A DNA stretch of 64,000 bases from Actinoplanes lobatus (GCF_014205215.1 NZ_JACHNC010000001.1:1927001-1991000), one strand, 5' to 3'. Positions 49,032 through 58,111 are shown, numbered from the stretch's first letter. Translations and numbers: made by a program. The notes: generated by a model from the sequence alone, not told the origin.

Positions 49032-49629
49032 TTTTTCAAGAGCTGGTCTGACCGCGGATGCTCGGGCGCTGCTGTTCACCGAGGCGCGCACGGCGAGCGC
49101 GTTCGCGGCCACGCCGGTGACCGACGAGGAGCTCGCGGAGCTCTGGGATCTCGCCAAATGGCCGCCGACCGCGGCGAACACGCAGCCGCTGCGGGTGCTG
49201 TTCGTGCGCAGCGCGGAGGGTCGGGAGCGCCTCATCCCGCATCTCGCCGAGGGCAACCGGCCCAAATCGCAGAGCGCACCGGCGGTGGCCGTGCTGGCGC
49301 TGGACACGTCGTTCCACGAGTACGTGCCCGAGGTGTTTCCGCACAATCCCGGGCTGAAGGACGTCTACGAGGCGAACGAGGCCCTGCGTCTGACCGCCGG
49401 CAACCTCAGTGCCGGGCTCCAGATCGGCTACTTCATCCTCGCGGCGCGGGCGATCGGCCTGGTCGCCGGCCCGATGAGCGGTTTCGACAAGGCGGGTGTG
49501 GACGCCGAGTTCTTCCCCGGCGGGCGCTACCGGTCACTGGTCGTCGTCAACCTGGGTCACCCGGGCGAGAACGCGTGGCGCGACCGGCTGCCCCGCCTGC
49601 CCCACGAGACCACGGTCCAGTGGGCCTGA
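49024..49629 (+). CDS. Nitroreductase-family protein, RutE/malonic semialdehyde reductase-like
   Basis: A 201-residue FMN-dependent reductase (LFTEARTASAFAATPVTDEELAELWDLAKWPPTAANTQPLRVLFVRS ... AGPMSGFDKAGVDAEFFPGGRYRSLVVVNLGHPG). RutE-type proteins reduce malonic semialdehyde or similar electrophiles. GTG 49024 lacks a Shine-Dalgarno, so the message may be leaderless. It is likely regulated by the upstream HxlR protein. Confidence 0.85.
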   Translation: MDTFSRAGLTADARALLFTEARTASAFAATPVTDEELAELWDLAKWPPTAANTQPLRVLFVRSAEGRERLIPHLAEGNRPKSQSAPAVAVLALDTSFHEYVPEVFPHNPGLKDVYEANEALRLTAGNLSAGLQIGYFILAARAIGLVAGPMSGFDKAGVDAEFFPGGRYRSLVVVNLGHPGENAWRDRLPRLPHETTVQWA

Positions 49630-49636
49630 ATCCGTG

Positions 49637-49673
49637 AAAAACGGCCCGGTGGCGCCTCGCCACCGGGCCGTTT
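49637..49673. terminator. Bidirectional intrinsic terminator
   Basis: AAAACGGCCCGGTGGCG pairs with CGCCACCGGGCCGTTT around CCT. It separates the nitroreductase gene from the convergent purC and has an A-run and a T-run on opposite sides. Confidence 0.88.
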
Positions 49674-49676
49674 CCG

Positions 49677-50513
49677 TCAGCGCCAGCGGTCGCCGGTGAG
49701 GCGCTCGTAGACCTCGACGTACCGGTTACGGGTGGCCTCGACCACCTCGTCCGGGATCTCCGGGCCCGGCGCCGTCCGGTTCCAGTCGGTGAGCTGCCCC
49801 GACCAGTCCCGCAGGAACTGCTTGTCCAGGTAGCGGGGCACGCTGCCCGGCTTCCACTCGTCGGCGCCCCAGAACCGGGACGAGTCCGGCGTGAGCACCT
49901 CGTCGCCGAGCTTCAGCGTGCCGTTCGCGTACCCGACCTCGATCTTGGTGTCGGCGATGACGATGCCCTTGGCGGCGGCGATCTCCGACCCGCGGCGGTA
50001 CACCTCGAGCGTGACCCGGCGCAGCTCCTCGGCCAGCTCCTTACCCACCCGGTCGACCGTCTGCTCAAAGGTGAGCGGCTCGTCGTGGCCGCCGCCGACC
50101 GGCTCCTTCGTGCTCGGCGTGAAGATCGGCTCCGGCAGCCGGGACGACTCCACCAACCCCTCCGGCAGCACGTTGCCGGAGATCGTCCGGTTGCGCTCGT
50201 AGTCCTTCAGCCCCGACCCGGCCAGGTAACCACGCGCGATGCACTCGACCATGACCATCTCCAGGCGCTCACACCGGATGGCCCGCCCACTCCACTCCGC
50301 CGGCACGTCGGTGGCCGAGATGACGTGGTTCGGGATGACGTCGGAGAGCTGGTCGAACCACCAGAGCGAGAGCTGGGTGAGGATCTTGCCCTTGTCCGGG
50401 ATCGGCGTGGGCAGGATGACGTCGTAGATCGAGATCCGGTCGGAGGTGACCAGGATCAGGTCGTCGCCGTCGGCGTAGACGTCCCGGACCTTGCCGGAGT
50501 GCAGGAGCTCCAC
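49677..50513 (-). CDS. purC: Phosphoribosylaminoimidazole-succinocarboxamide synthase
   Basis: A 278-residue ATP-dependent ligase of purine synthesis. Motifs: LHSGKVRDVYADGDDLILVTSDRISIYDV, MVMVECIARGYLAGSGLKDY, and IADTKIEVGY. Start GTG 50513 follows GAGGGGAACAA. It is a single gene closed by the terminator at 49637. Confidence 0.96.
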   Translation of the reverse strand: MELLHSGKVRDVYADGDDLILVTSDRISIYDVILPTPIPDKGKILTQLSLWWFDQLSDVIPNHVISATDVPAEWSGRAIRCERLEMVMVECIARGYLAGSGLKDYERNRTISGNVLPEGLVESSRLPEPIFTPSTKEPVGGGHDEPLTFEQTVDRVGKELAEELRRVTLEVYRRGSEIAAAKGIVIADTKIEVGYANGTLKLGDEVLTPDSSRFWGADEWKPGSVPRYLDKQFLRDWSGQLTDWNRTAPGPEIPDEVVEATRNRYVEVYERLTGDRWR

Positions 50514-50685
50514 TTGTTCCCCTCGGTGGGCGGCGGGTGAGGTGCGCTTTCACGCTATCGAACACCGCGCGCCAGGAGCACACCTCCCACCGGGAGCACC
50601 CCTGAACGACACAGACGCGGACTTCTTGGCACGCCGCTAGGGCGCCCACCGATACGGTCCGCCGAAAACGCGGGGAGTGCTATCG

Positions 50686-51462
50686 ATGGGCGTTCGCGAC
50701 GGTTTGCCATGGCTGCTCGACGAATACTGGATCGTGGGCGATCTCTGGCTGCGACGAGGCCGCACGGTGGGAACCGGTGACCCCGAGGTTGTGGCGATAG
50801 CCAGCCTTCTCGGCCGCAGTCCCAGCTCGGTCAGCAGGCGGGTCGGCAACTTCGCCGGCACCGATCAGCCGGGTAAAGGGTTGAAGCCCTTGACTGGCGA
50901 ACCCCTCCGCATTTGGGAGTCGCTCCGCGGGAATCCCGCGGCTTTGGCTCGTGCCGTGGCCCAAGCGCGTTCCCGCCTTACGCTGCTGAACAGCGGCTTC
51001 TCGGTGAGCCGCGTCGGTGCGGGTGTCCGGATAATCGCGCCAGAGCTGCCGAACACCGAGCCGGTCGCCGTCACCACTCAAGAGACAGTCAGGGAAGCCA
51101 AGCAGGCGGAGGCCGAACTTCGGGAGCAGTTCCGAGTGTGGCGGGATCCCAAAGGACAACGGCTGCGTGGCATAGCGATCAAGGCACCGGAATCAACACT
51201 TCGTGTCGATCTTTACGACCAATCCATCAACCTCCTCATCGAAGTGAAGGCGACCACGGATCGCGATCTTCTCCGGTTCGCGGTTGGCCAACTCTACGAT
51301 TACCGCCGCTACCTGGACTTCGAGGTAGATCTGGCGATTCTTCTTCCCAGCCGGCCCAACGAGGACCTGATGGGTCTGTTGGAGGTCGCACGGATCGGCG
51401 CCATCTGGCGTGACGGCACGTCCTTCACCGATTCCCAGGACGGTCACCTTCTCCGTTCTTGA
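50686..51462 (+). CDS. Candidate orphan PD-(D/E)XK nuclease with N-terminal helical DNA-binding domain
   Basis: A 258-residue protein. Residues 1-100 (LPWLLDEYWIVGDLWLRRGRT...PEVVAIASLLGRSPSSVSRRVGNFAG) resemble the N-terminal module found before nuclease domains in actinobacterial McrA-like proteins. Residues ~140-258 hold a PD-(D/E)XK core: Asp175/178 (RVDLYDQ), E186-x-K188 (LLIEVKATT), and a following helix (LLRFAVGQLYDYRRYL). No methyltransferase is adjacent. It is less GC-rich than neighbours, suggesting transfer. A type IV-like restriction role is an inference. ATG 50686 has GGGGAG 8 bases upstream. Confidence 0.7.
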   Translation: MGVRDGLPWLLDEYWIVGDLWLRRGRTVGTGDPEVVAIASLLGRSPSSVSRRVGNFAGTDQPGKGLKPLTGEPLRIWESLRGNPAALARAVAQARSRLTLLNSGFSVSRVGAGVRIIAPELPNTEPVAVTTQETVREAKQAEAELREQFRVWRDPKGQRLRGIAIKAPESTLRVDLYDQSINLLIEVKATTDRDLLRFAVGQLYDYRRYLDFEVDLAILLPSRPNEDLMGLLEVARIGAIWRDGTSFTDSQDGHLLRS

Positions 51463-51477
51463 CGGAGAAACCAGAGA

Positions 51478-51507
51478 ATGCCGCCCGGCGGGAAGATCGG
51501 GCGGCAT
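51478..51507 (+). terminator. Terminator of the nuclease gene
   Basis: ATGCCGCCC pairs with GGGCGGCAT around a 12-base loop, 15 bases past the stop codon, between convergent genes. Confidence 0.65.
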
Positions 51508-51519
51508 CGCCGGTGTGGG

Positions 51520-52767
51520 TCAGGCGGGCTGTTCGGTGGGGCGACCCAGCAGGAATGCCAGGCTGAGCGACCGCCCCTTCAAGCGCACCAGCGCAAGCCC
51601 ACCCGCCACCGCCGCGGTCGTGGTGACCGTGCCGGCCAGGAGGAGGGCGCCGCGGGGGCCCAGCGAGTCGCAGAGCCAGCCGATGGCGGGGGCGCCGACG
51701 ATCGCGGAGAGGGACGAGACGATGCCGACGGTCGCGAGGACGCGGCCGCGCATCTCCTCGCGGGTGTCGAGCAGGACGCGGGTGGAGACGATGGTGTCGA
51801 CGATGACGGCGCCGGCGGCGATGGGCAGGATCAGGGCGGCGAAGCCGAGGATGTTCGGGGCCAGGCCGGAGCAGAATTGCAGGACGCTGATCAGGAGGCC
51901 AGCGCCGAGCAGGACGCGCAGGGTGGAGCGGCCGCTGCCGGCCAGCAGGAGGCCGCCGGCGACCGCGCCGACCGCGAAGACCGTCGACACCAGACCGTAC
52001 GATCCGGACGAACCGCCCAGCGGGCCGGAGACCATGGCGGCCATCGAGACCTGGTAGTTGCGGCCCAGGGAGCCGAGCACGAACGACAGCGCCAGGACGA
52101 TCAGGATGACCGGCTGGCCGAGCAGGTAGCGGAAGCCGGCCAGCACGCCGCCCTGGCCGGCGGGGGCGGAGGCGAGGGTGCGCATGTCACCGAGGCGTAT
52201 GGCGAGCAGGGCGGCGATCACGCCGAGGTACGAGACGGCGTTGATCAGGAAGAGGGCGGACGGGCCGGTGATACCGATCAGCACGCCGCCGAGGGCCATG
52301 CCGCCGATGCGGCCGGCCGAGTTGAGGACGGAGCCGAGCGCCACGGCGGAGGCCAGGGTGTCCTTGGGCACGAGGGCCGAGCCGAAGCGGCCGAGCACCG
52401 GGCCTTCGAAGGCGCCGATCACGCCGGAGGCGAGTGCGACGCCGTAGATGAGCCAGTTGCCGCCGGCGAATGCGGCCGGAAGGAGGGCGGGGAGGATCAG
52501 GGCGAGGGCGAGCAGAGCGCGGAGCGCCTGGAAGGTGATCAGCAGCGGCCGGGCCGGGAGGCGGTCGGCGAGCGCGCCGCCCCAGCTGCCGAGGAGCAGC
52601 ACCGGCAGCGATTGCAGCATGATGACCGCGCCCATCGCGGTGGCCGAGCCGGTCGCCGTCAGGATCAGCCAGTTCAGCGCCAGCACCTGCATCCACGTGC
52701 CGCTGACCGAGACCAGGTCGGCGGCCGCCCACAGGCGGTAGTTGCGCTCTCGGAGCGGCGCGAACAT
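51520..52767 (-). CDS. MFS transporter, EntS/DHA3-like exporter
   Basis: A 415-residue transporter with about 12 helices. It begins MFAPLRERNYRLWAAADLVSVSGTWMQVLALNWLILTATGS, the signature of the DHA3 group that exports macrolides, enterobactin or other hydrophobic products, and has GGALADRLPARPLL as motif A. Start ATG 52767 chosen to match the family; the upstream 120 bases have no Shine-Dalgarno. Substrate unknown. Confidence 0.88.
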   Translation of the reverse strand: MFAPLRERNYRLWAAADLVSVSGTWMQVLALNWLILTATGSATAMGAVIMLQSLPVLLLGSWGGALADRLPARPLLITFQALRALLALALILPALLPAAFAGGNWLIYGVALASGVIGAFEGPVLGRFGSALVPKDTLASAVALGSVLNSAGRIGGMALGGVLIGITGPSALFLINAVSYLGVIAALLAIRLGDMRTLASAPAGQGGVLAGFRYLLGQPVILIVLALSFVLGSLGRNYQVSMAAMVSGPLGGSSGSYGLVSTVFAVGAVAGGLLLAGSGRSTLRVLLGAGLLISVLQFCSGLAPNILGFAALILPIAAGAVIVDTIVSTRVLLDTREEMRGRVLATVGIVSSLSAIVGAPAIGWLCDSLGPRGALLLAGTVTTTAAVAGGLALVRLKGRSLSLAFLLGRPTEQPA

Positions 52768-52957
52768 CGGAGCCAAGGCGGCGGCACCCCCACGAGGAAA
52801 GTGGCGCCGTCTCTCGGTGCCGCCTCCCTCTTCGGGCCGGCCTCGCGTTCCGCTTCGGCCGGAGCCTCCGGAACACCGCAATCGCAACCTGCATGGTTGC
52901 GCTCCTCAGAAAGACCTTTCCCGGTACGGGTGAAGCACCCGGATTACGCTCCCTGCC

Positions 52958-53371
52958 ATGACCGACGTTCCCGCGCAGCCCACCAGGGCCCGCTCCATCT
53001 TTCAGACGGTCGGCGCCCTCGCCGTGGCCGTCCTCTCCGCGCTCACCTGGTTCGGCTGGCTGGGCTGGGACCACGAGTACCAGGCCGACGGCAGTGGCCC
53101 GTACCAGGCGTGGCAGGTGGTGGGCTGCGTCCTGAGCCTGATCGTGATCATGTTCGGCGCCGTGCAGCTGGGTGTGCTGCCGTTGTCCGCGGCGGCCGCC
53201 ATGACGCTGGGGTTCACCGCGGCGTTCAGCATGACGGCTTCCGATGACGAGACCGGCCTGTGGGCGGTCGGCGCGCTGATGATCTTCGTCTCGCTGGCGT
53301 CGGCGTCGGTCCTGGTCGGGTTCCTCTCCCTGCACCTCCGGCATCGGCGGCTCAGGGGGCGTACGCGCTGA
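52958..53371 (+). CDS. Small membrane protein, unknown function
   Basis: A 137-residue protein with four membrane helices (VGALAVAVLSALTWFGWLGW, WQVVGCVLSLIVIMFGAVQLG, AAAMTLGFTAAFSM, VGALMIFVSLASASVLVGFLS). A charged tail RHRRLRGRTR is cytosolic. Its end overlaps the convergent gene by 20 bases. No family recognised. Confidence 0.75.
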   Translation: MTDVPAQPTRARSIFQTVGALAVAVLSALTWFGWLGWDHEYQADGSGPYQAWQVVGCVLSLIVIMFGAVQLGVLPLSAAAAMTLGFTAAFSMTASDDETGLWAVGALMIFVSLASASVLVGFLSLHLRHRRLRGRTR

Positions 53372-54491
53372 GCGTCCCGTCGAGCACCTGATGGATCCGC
53401 CCGCCGGCGACGATGACCGCTCCGTCGTAGGCGGGCCCGGTCACCGTCCCGTCGGCGGCCTTCCGCACCTGCCCGGCGCTGTAGAGCAGTCCACCGGCCC
53501 GGACCGGCTGGGCCATGTCGGCGGCCGCCCGTACGCTCCAGACCCGTTTCCCGTCGGTCACCCGGAGCGCCTCGATGCCCTGGTCGAACACTCGGTAGAG
53601 CCGGTTCCCGTCGATCGCGATCATGGACTGGAGCAGCGGCGGCGCCGTCCACGTGGGCTGCCCGTCGGCGACCCGGACGGCGCTGAGCCGTTCGGCCTGC
53701 TTGTCCCGGACGTAGAACCGGGTGCCGTCCGGGTCGGCGGCTTCCGCGGTCCAGTCGGCCTTGCGGGTCCATCGCACCCGCCCGCTGACGATGTCCACGG
53801 CGGCGCTCTCGCCCTCGGCGGCCTCGCTGCCGTCGGTCCGGCGCAGCAGGATCGTCCCGTTCGCGGACACCCCGGAGGACAGGTGTTTCGCCTTGGTCCA
53901 GAGGGTCCGGCCGTCCCGGGCCGAGAACGCCACGACCTTGTCCTCGTCCGAGGGCGATCCACCGGACACCACGATGACGCCCTTGTCGACGGCGGTGTCG
54001 TTCACCGGGATGTCCGTGCTCTGGCTCCAGCGGGGCAGCCCGCTGCGCAGGTCGAGGGCGATGATCTGCCCGTCCGGGTCGCTCTGTGAGTTGCAGCCGT
54101 TGTTGGCGAGGATGACGAGCCCGTCGACGACTCCCAGCCGTGGTGTCCCGTTGTCGCCGGGGTCGTCCCAGTCGTAACGCCACAGCAGCCGCCCGGTGTC
54201 CGCCGCGTAGGCCGAGACGCCGAGCTGGTCGCTGGCGACGACGCGCCCTCCGGACAGCAGGGGGGCCGACCAGCCGGAGCAGCTGGTGTCGCTGGACCGG
54301 AGCTTGACCTGCCATTTCTTGCCGACCCGCCGGATGCTGCCGGCGTTGATCACGTTTTCCGCCGGGTTGTAGTAGCTGTTCTCGGCGTCGTAGCCGGGGT
54401 GGTCCCAGACCGGCGTGACGGCCGCGGCGGCTGGGCTCGCTGCCGCGCCGGCGGCAAGGGTGACGGAGAGGAACCAGGCAAGCATGCACAT
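53352..54491 (-). CDS. Secreted PQQ-like beta-propeller protein
   Basis: A 379-residue exported protein. A short signal peptide (MCMLAWFLSVTLAAGAAASPAAAA) is followed by seven or so PQQ-type blades with repeated patterns (GLVILANNG, IIALDLRSGLPRW, VVAFSARDGRTLW, IEALRVTDGKRVWSV). PQQ-like propellers bind partners rather than cofactor in many exported proteins. ATG at 54491 lacks a strong Shine-Dalgarno. It lies downstream of the DUF305 gene. Confidence 0.82.
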   Translation of the reverse strand: MCMLAWFLSVTLAAGAAASPAAAAVTPVWDHPGYDAENSYYNPAENVINAGSIRRVGKKWQVKLRSSDTSCSGWSAPLLSGGRVVASDQLGVSAYAADTGRLLWRYDWDDPGDNGTPRLGVVDGLVILANNGCNSQSDPDGQIIALDLRSGLPRWSQSTDIPVNDTAVDKGVIVVSGGSPSDEDKVVAFSARDGRTLWTKAKHLSSGVSANGTILLRRTDGSEAAEGESAAVDIVSGRVRWTRKADWTAEAADPDGTRFYVRDKQAERLSAVRVADGQPTWTAPPLLQSMIAIDGNRLYRVFDQGIEALRVTDGKRVWSVRAAADMAQPVRAGGLLYSAGQVRKAADGTVTGPAYDGAVIVAGGRIHQVLDGTLSAYAP

Positions 54492-54521
54492 AAGGTATGC
54501 GGACCAACCTGCCTGAAGAGC

Positions 54522-54556
54522 AAGAATGGGACGACCCGGGTGGGCCGTCCCATTCT
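54522..54556 (-). terminator. Terminator after the DUF305 gene
   Basis: AGAATGGGACG pairs with CGTCCCATTCT (11 bp). It follows the DUF305 stop at 54569 on the minus strand and separates it from the propeller gene. Confidence 0.8.
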
Positions 54557-54568
54557 GGTCCCGCTGAT

Positions 54569-55186
54569 TCAGCCGGCGAGCAGCTTGAGCATCTGCTGGA
54601 CCTGGTCGGTGCGGGACTGCTTGACCCGCTCGGCGAAGGCCTTGGCCTGCTCGTTGCCGCCCTTGGAGAGTTCGAGCTGGGCGAACTCGACGGCGTTGTG
54701 CTGGTGGCCCAGGAAGAGGTTGAGGAAGGCGGTCTCGAACTGCGCCTTCTTCATCGTCTTCAGCGCCGCGATCTCCTTCTCGCTGGTGGCCGGCAGACCA
54801 CCGTGATCGGCGTGCAGACTGGTCCGCTCGTCGAGGGTGGCGGGTTTGCCCCACTCGGTGAGCCAGTTCGTCATCATCTTGATCTCGTCGGCCTGGGTGA
54901 CCTGTACGGCCTTGGCCAGCTCGACGACCTCGGGGCGACCGGCCCGCTTGGCGGCGATCTGCGCCATCTGCTGCCCCTGCTGCTGGTTGTCGATCAGCAT
55001 CTGGAGGAACATCACGTCGGTGTCGTTGAAGGTCGACCCGGCGGTGATCTCGGAGACGTTCTTGACGTTCTGCGCCGGGGCCGTGGCGGCCGGCGCGGCC
55101 TCCTGCTTGTCGACCGCGGTGCCGCACGCCCCGAGCAGGAACGGCGCGGCCGCGACGACCAGGGCGGCTACGTGACGGGCCTTCAC
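54569..55186 (-). CDS. DUF305-family lipoprotein, possible copper handler
   Basis: A 205-residue lipoprotein (lipobox LGAC, Cys21). DUF305 has two helical halves with Met/His motifs; here they read DVMFLQMLIDNQQQGQQMA and LFLGHQHNAVEFAQLELS. The first His pair is lost (NQ) and the second is HxH. Some DUF305 proteins (cyanobacterial CopM) bind copper. GTG 55186 overlaps the LPMO stop codon (GTGA). Since LPMOs need copper, a chaperone role is attractive but inferred. Confidence 0.85.
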   Translation of the reverse strand: MKARHVAALVVAAAPFLLGACGTAVDKQEAAPAATAPAQNVKNVSEITAGSTFNDTDVMFLQMLIDNQQQGQQMAQIAAKRAGRPEVVELAKAVQVTQADEIKMMTNWLTEWGKPATLDERTSLHADHGGLPATSEKEIAALKTMKKAQFETAFLNLFLGHQHNAVEFAQLELSKGGNEQAKAFAERVKQSRTDQVQQMLKLLAG

Positions 55187-55983
55187 AGCGGCAGCCAGAG
55201 GGCGAGCGTCCAGATGCCGGGCTCCCAGCTGCGGATCGACGTGTGCGCCTGGCGGCACTGGTAGGAGACGCCCTCGTAGCTCACCACGTCACCGGTCTTG
55301 TACGACACTCCCGGAGCCCACGCGACCCCCTTCCCAGGAGCGGTCGTGCTGGTCGGGGCGATCGTCGGCGCGGTGGTGGGCGCCTTGGTGGGAGCGGTGG
55401 TGGGCGCCTTGGTGGGAGCGGTGGTCGGCGCGGCCGTGGTCGGCGCCGTGGTCGGCGTCGTCGAGCCGGTACCGCCGACGTTGACGTCCACGCAGTTGTA
55501 GAAGGCGTTGACGGTGTCCCCGATGTTCCACACCGCGAGGACCGTCTTCCGGCCCGAGAACCGGCTCAGGTCGACGGTGTGCGAGACGGTGGCCGCGGGG
55601 ATGGCGTTGTTGTCGTTGAACGAGGCGACCTCGGCGCCGTCCACGTAGTACACCCAGGTGGCGGTCCGGTGCCGGGCGGTCAGCACCCAGTTGAAGGTCA
55701 CCGACCTACCGACGGTGGTGGCCGGCCAGTTCCTGGACTCGTCGTTCAGGACCGTGAAGTTGGCGTTTCCGCCGTTGCACTGCTTGGACCCCTTCGGGGC
55801 CTCCACGCTCTGCGGCTCGAACTGGATGGCGCCACAGTTCGCGACCGTGCCGGCCGCGCAGAGCGCCTGCCGACTCGGGGGCGAGGAGACGTAGCCGTGT
55901 GCGAGGGCGGGCGACGACGCGACCGCCAGGGTGGAGGCGACCATCCCGAGGGTGGCCAGCGGGTAGGCGATCTTCCTGCGCAT
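55183..55983 (-). CDS. Secreted AA10 lytic polysaccharide monooxygenase with CBM5/12-like domain
   Basis: A 266-residue protein. The signal peptide ends ...SPALA, leaving His29 as the mature N-terminus (HGYVSSPPSRQALCAAG), the first ligand of the copper His-brace; His105 (TARHRTATW) is the second. The AA10 domain covers 29-~180. A Thr/Pro linker of TAPTKAPT repeats (~185-215) leads to a C-terminal chitin/cellulose-binding module (WAPGVSYKTGDVVSYEGVSYQCRQAHTS). It cuts crystalline chitin or cellulose. Start ATG 55983. Confidence 0.93.
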   Translation of the reverse strand: MRRKIAYPLATLGMVASTLAVASSPALAHGYVSSPPSRQALCAAGTVANCGAIQFEPQSVEAPKGSKQCNGGNANFTVLNDESRNWPATTVGRSVTFNWVLTARHRTATWVYYVDGAEVASFNDNNAIPAATVSHTVDLSRFSGRKTVLAVWNIGDTVNAFYNCVDVNVGGTGSTTPTTAPTTAAPTTAPTKAPTTAPTKAPTTAPTIAPTSTTAPGKGVAWAPGVSYKTGDVVSYEGVSYQCRQAHTSIRSWEPGIWTLALWLPL

Positions 55984-56087
55984 GTCAGCTCTCCAACGGT
56001 TCGACCTGGCAGTTACCGGCCGAACATTAGGAGTGGCTGCCATAACGGAGCCTTAACGGAACCGTCAAACCCCTTTAAAAGCCTGCC

Positions 56088-57392
56088 CTACCGACGTCTG
56101 CGCTGGTCAGCAGGCTCGAGAACGGGCGCGTGGAGAAGGAATCCGATGCGCGCGCCACCCAGCGGGCTACGGTCGATGACCAGTTGCCCACGGACCGTCT
56201 CCGCGGTCCGGCGCACGATGTCCAGGCCCAGACCGGTGGAGCCGGCGCCGCTCACGCCACGCCGCACGGCGGTCTCCGGATCCGGGATGCCGGGGCCGGC
56301 GTCGTCGACGAGCAGGCCGCTGGCCGAGACGCTGACCCGGAACGCGGTGCCGTCCGGGGTGTGCGAGAAGACGTTGCCGAGCAGCGCGTCCACCACCAGG
56401 ATCACGTCGGCGGCCGACATCGGGATCATCACCGGCTCGTTGCCGCCGACCACCTCCCACGGGCGCTCCTGGTCCTCGGCCAGCACCGACCAGAAGGCCA
56501 GCCGGTCGGCCAGCACCTCGACCAGGTCGCACTGCTGGGAGCCGCGCTTCTCGATGCTGCCCAGCCGGGCGCCGGTGATGATCGCCTCCAGCTCCTCGTC
56601 GAGCAGGTCGCACGCCTGCCGCATCCGCTCCGCGATCGGGCCGGGTGGCATCGCCTCCACGTCGAGACGAAGACCCGTCAGGGGCGTACGCAATCGGTGT
56701 GAGAGATCTGCGGCGAGCTCGCGCTCCCGGTCGAGCAGGCGCCGCAGATCGTCGGCCATGCCGTTGAAGGCGGTGGCGGCGTCGCGCAGCTCGCTCGGGC
56801 CGATCGGGGTGATCCGCTCGTTGAGCTCGCCGCCGCCGAGGCGGCGGCTGGCCGCCGCGAGCCCGCGGGTGGCCCGGACCAGCTGGCTGCCGAGCCGGTC
56901 GGCGAAGAGGATCGAGCCGCCGACCAGGACGACGGCGAGCGCGCCCAGGTAGAGCCAGGCCGTGCCGACGCCGCGCCGGGTGTCCGCCTCGGGGATGAAC
57001 ACCTCGACGACCACGGTCCGGCCGTCGGTCAGCACGGTCGGCTGAAGGTAGGCGACGCCGCCGGCACTGTCCGCGGTGGCGGCCCGGCGGTCCTGCGCGG
57101 CCCGCCGCACGGTGGCGTCGCTGAGGTGGCTGGCGCCGATCGGCTCGATGCCGGGCAGGTGGACCGCCAGGTTGCCGGCGCTGCCCGCGGCGGTGCTGGC
57201 CACCGCGTTGGTGAGGGACACCAGGTCGCTGTCGACACCGAGCACGGTGACCATCGAGGTGGCCTGCTGCCGTGCGTCCGAGATGGCCCGGTCGTACGCG
57301 ATCTGCCGGGTGGCCACCGCGAGCGGCACCAGGAAGGCGAGGGCCACCATCGAGGTGATGGCCAGCGCCAGCCGGTTGAGCGCCCACCTCAT
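56088..57392 (-). CDS. Sensor histidine kinase
   Basis: A 434-residue kinase. Helix 1 ~8-27, an extracellular sensor (~30-143), helix 2 ~144-164, HAMP to ~220, DHp with His232 (LSHRLRTPLTG), and HATPase (N-box ALLGNVFSHTPDG, DDAGPGIP, GSTGLGLDIV). ATG at 57392 overlaps the response regulator stop (ATGA). Stimulus unknown. Confidence 0.92.
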   Translation of the reverse strand: MRWALNRLALAITSMVALAFLVPLAVATRQIAYDRAISDARQQATSMVTVLGVDSDLVSLTNAVASTAAGSAGNLAVHLPGIEPIGASHLSDATVRRAAQDRRAATADSAGGVAYLQPTVLTDGRTVVVEVFIPEADTRRGVGTAWLYLGALAVVLVGGSILFADRLGSQLVRATRGLAAASRRLGGGELNERITPIGPSELRDAATAFNGMADDLRRLLDRERELAADLSHRLRTPLTGLRLDVEAMPPGPIAERMRQACDLLDEELEAIITGARLGSIEKRGSQQCDLVEVLADRLAFWSVLAEDQERPWEVVGGNEPVMIPMSAADVILVVDALLGNVFSHTPDGTAFRVSVSASGLLVDDAGPGIPDPETAVRRGVSGAGSTGLGLDIVRRTAETVRGQLVIDRSPLGGARIGFLLHAPVLEPADQRRRR

Positions 57393-58075
57393 TGCGGATC
57401 GACCATCATGACGCCCACTCCTCGGACGGTGTGCAGGAAGCGCGGTTTCGCGGCGGTCTCGCCGAGTTTGCGGCGCAGCCACGAGATGTGGACGTCGATG
57501 GTCTGCTCCTCGCCGATCCGGGCCTGCTGCCACACCTGGTTCATCAGCTCGCGCCGGCTGATCACCTGGCCGACCCGCTCGGCAAGATACGCGAGAACGT
57601 CGAACTCGCGCCGGGTCAGCTGCAACGGCTCGCCACGCAGCTCCACCCGGCGCTGCCGCGGCTTGATCACCAGTTCACCCACGGTGATGGTGTTGGGCTG
57701 CTGCTCGATGGTGGTCCGGGCGCGGCGCAGCACCGCCGAGATGCGGGCCAGGATGTGGCCGCCGGAGAACGGCTTGGTCACGTAGTCGTCGGCGCCGGCC
57801 GAGAGGAGCGCGATGATGTCCGCCTCCGACCGGCGGGCAGTGGCGACGATCACCGGTACGTCGGACACGGTCCGCATCATCCGCAGCGCGTCGGTGCCGT
57901 CGATGTCGGGCAGTCCAAGGTCGAGAATCACCAGGTCCGGCCGCTCCTGGGTGACGATCTTCAGCGCCTGGGCAGCCTGACCGACCGGGCGCACCACGTG
58001 CCCGGCGTCGGTCAGCGCACGGGTCAGCGCGGCCGTGATGATGCGGTCGTCCTCGACCAACAGGATCATCGCCAT
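57389..58075 (-). CDS. OmpR-type response regulator
   Basis: A 228-residue regulator. Receiver 3-120 with phospho-Asp52 (LVILDLGLPDIDG), Lys in VTKPFSG, then an OmpR winged helix (LQLTRREFDVLAYLAERVGQVISRRELMNQVW...IDVHISWLRRKLGE). It is the partner of the downstream kinase. Three in-frame ATGs lie close together; 58075 is the most family-like. It is divergent from a secreted-protein gene it may regulate. Confidence 0.93.
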   Translation of the reverse strand: MAMILLVEDDRIITAALTRALTDAGHVVRPVGQAAQALKIVTQERPDLVILDLGLPDIDGTDALRMMRTVSDVPVIVATARRSEADIIALLSAGADDYVTKPFSGGHILARISAVLRRARTTIEQQPNTITVGELVIKPRQRRVELRGEPLQLTRREFDVLAYLAERVGQVISRRELMNQVWQQARIGEEQTIDVHISWLRRKLGETAAKPRFLHTVRGVGVMMVDPQ

Positions 58076-58111
58076 GGCGACAACCATAAGACCGGGTGAG
58101 AAGATGGCCGC

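Noticed and set aside
55372..55450. Tandem DNA repeat in the LPMO gene as an independent element
   Set aside because: It encodes the Thr/Pro (TAPTKAPT) linker between domains, a common low-complexity linker.
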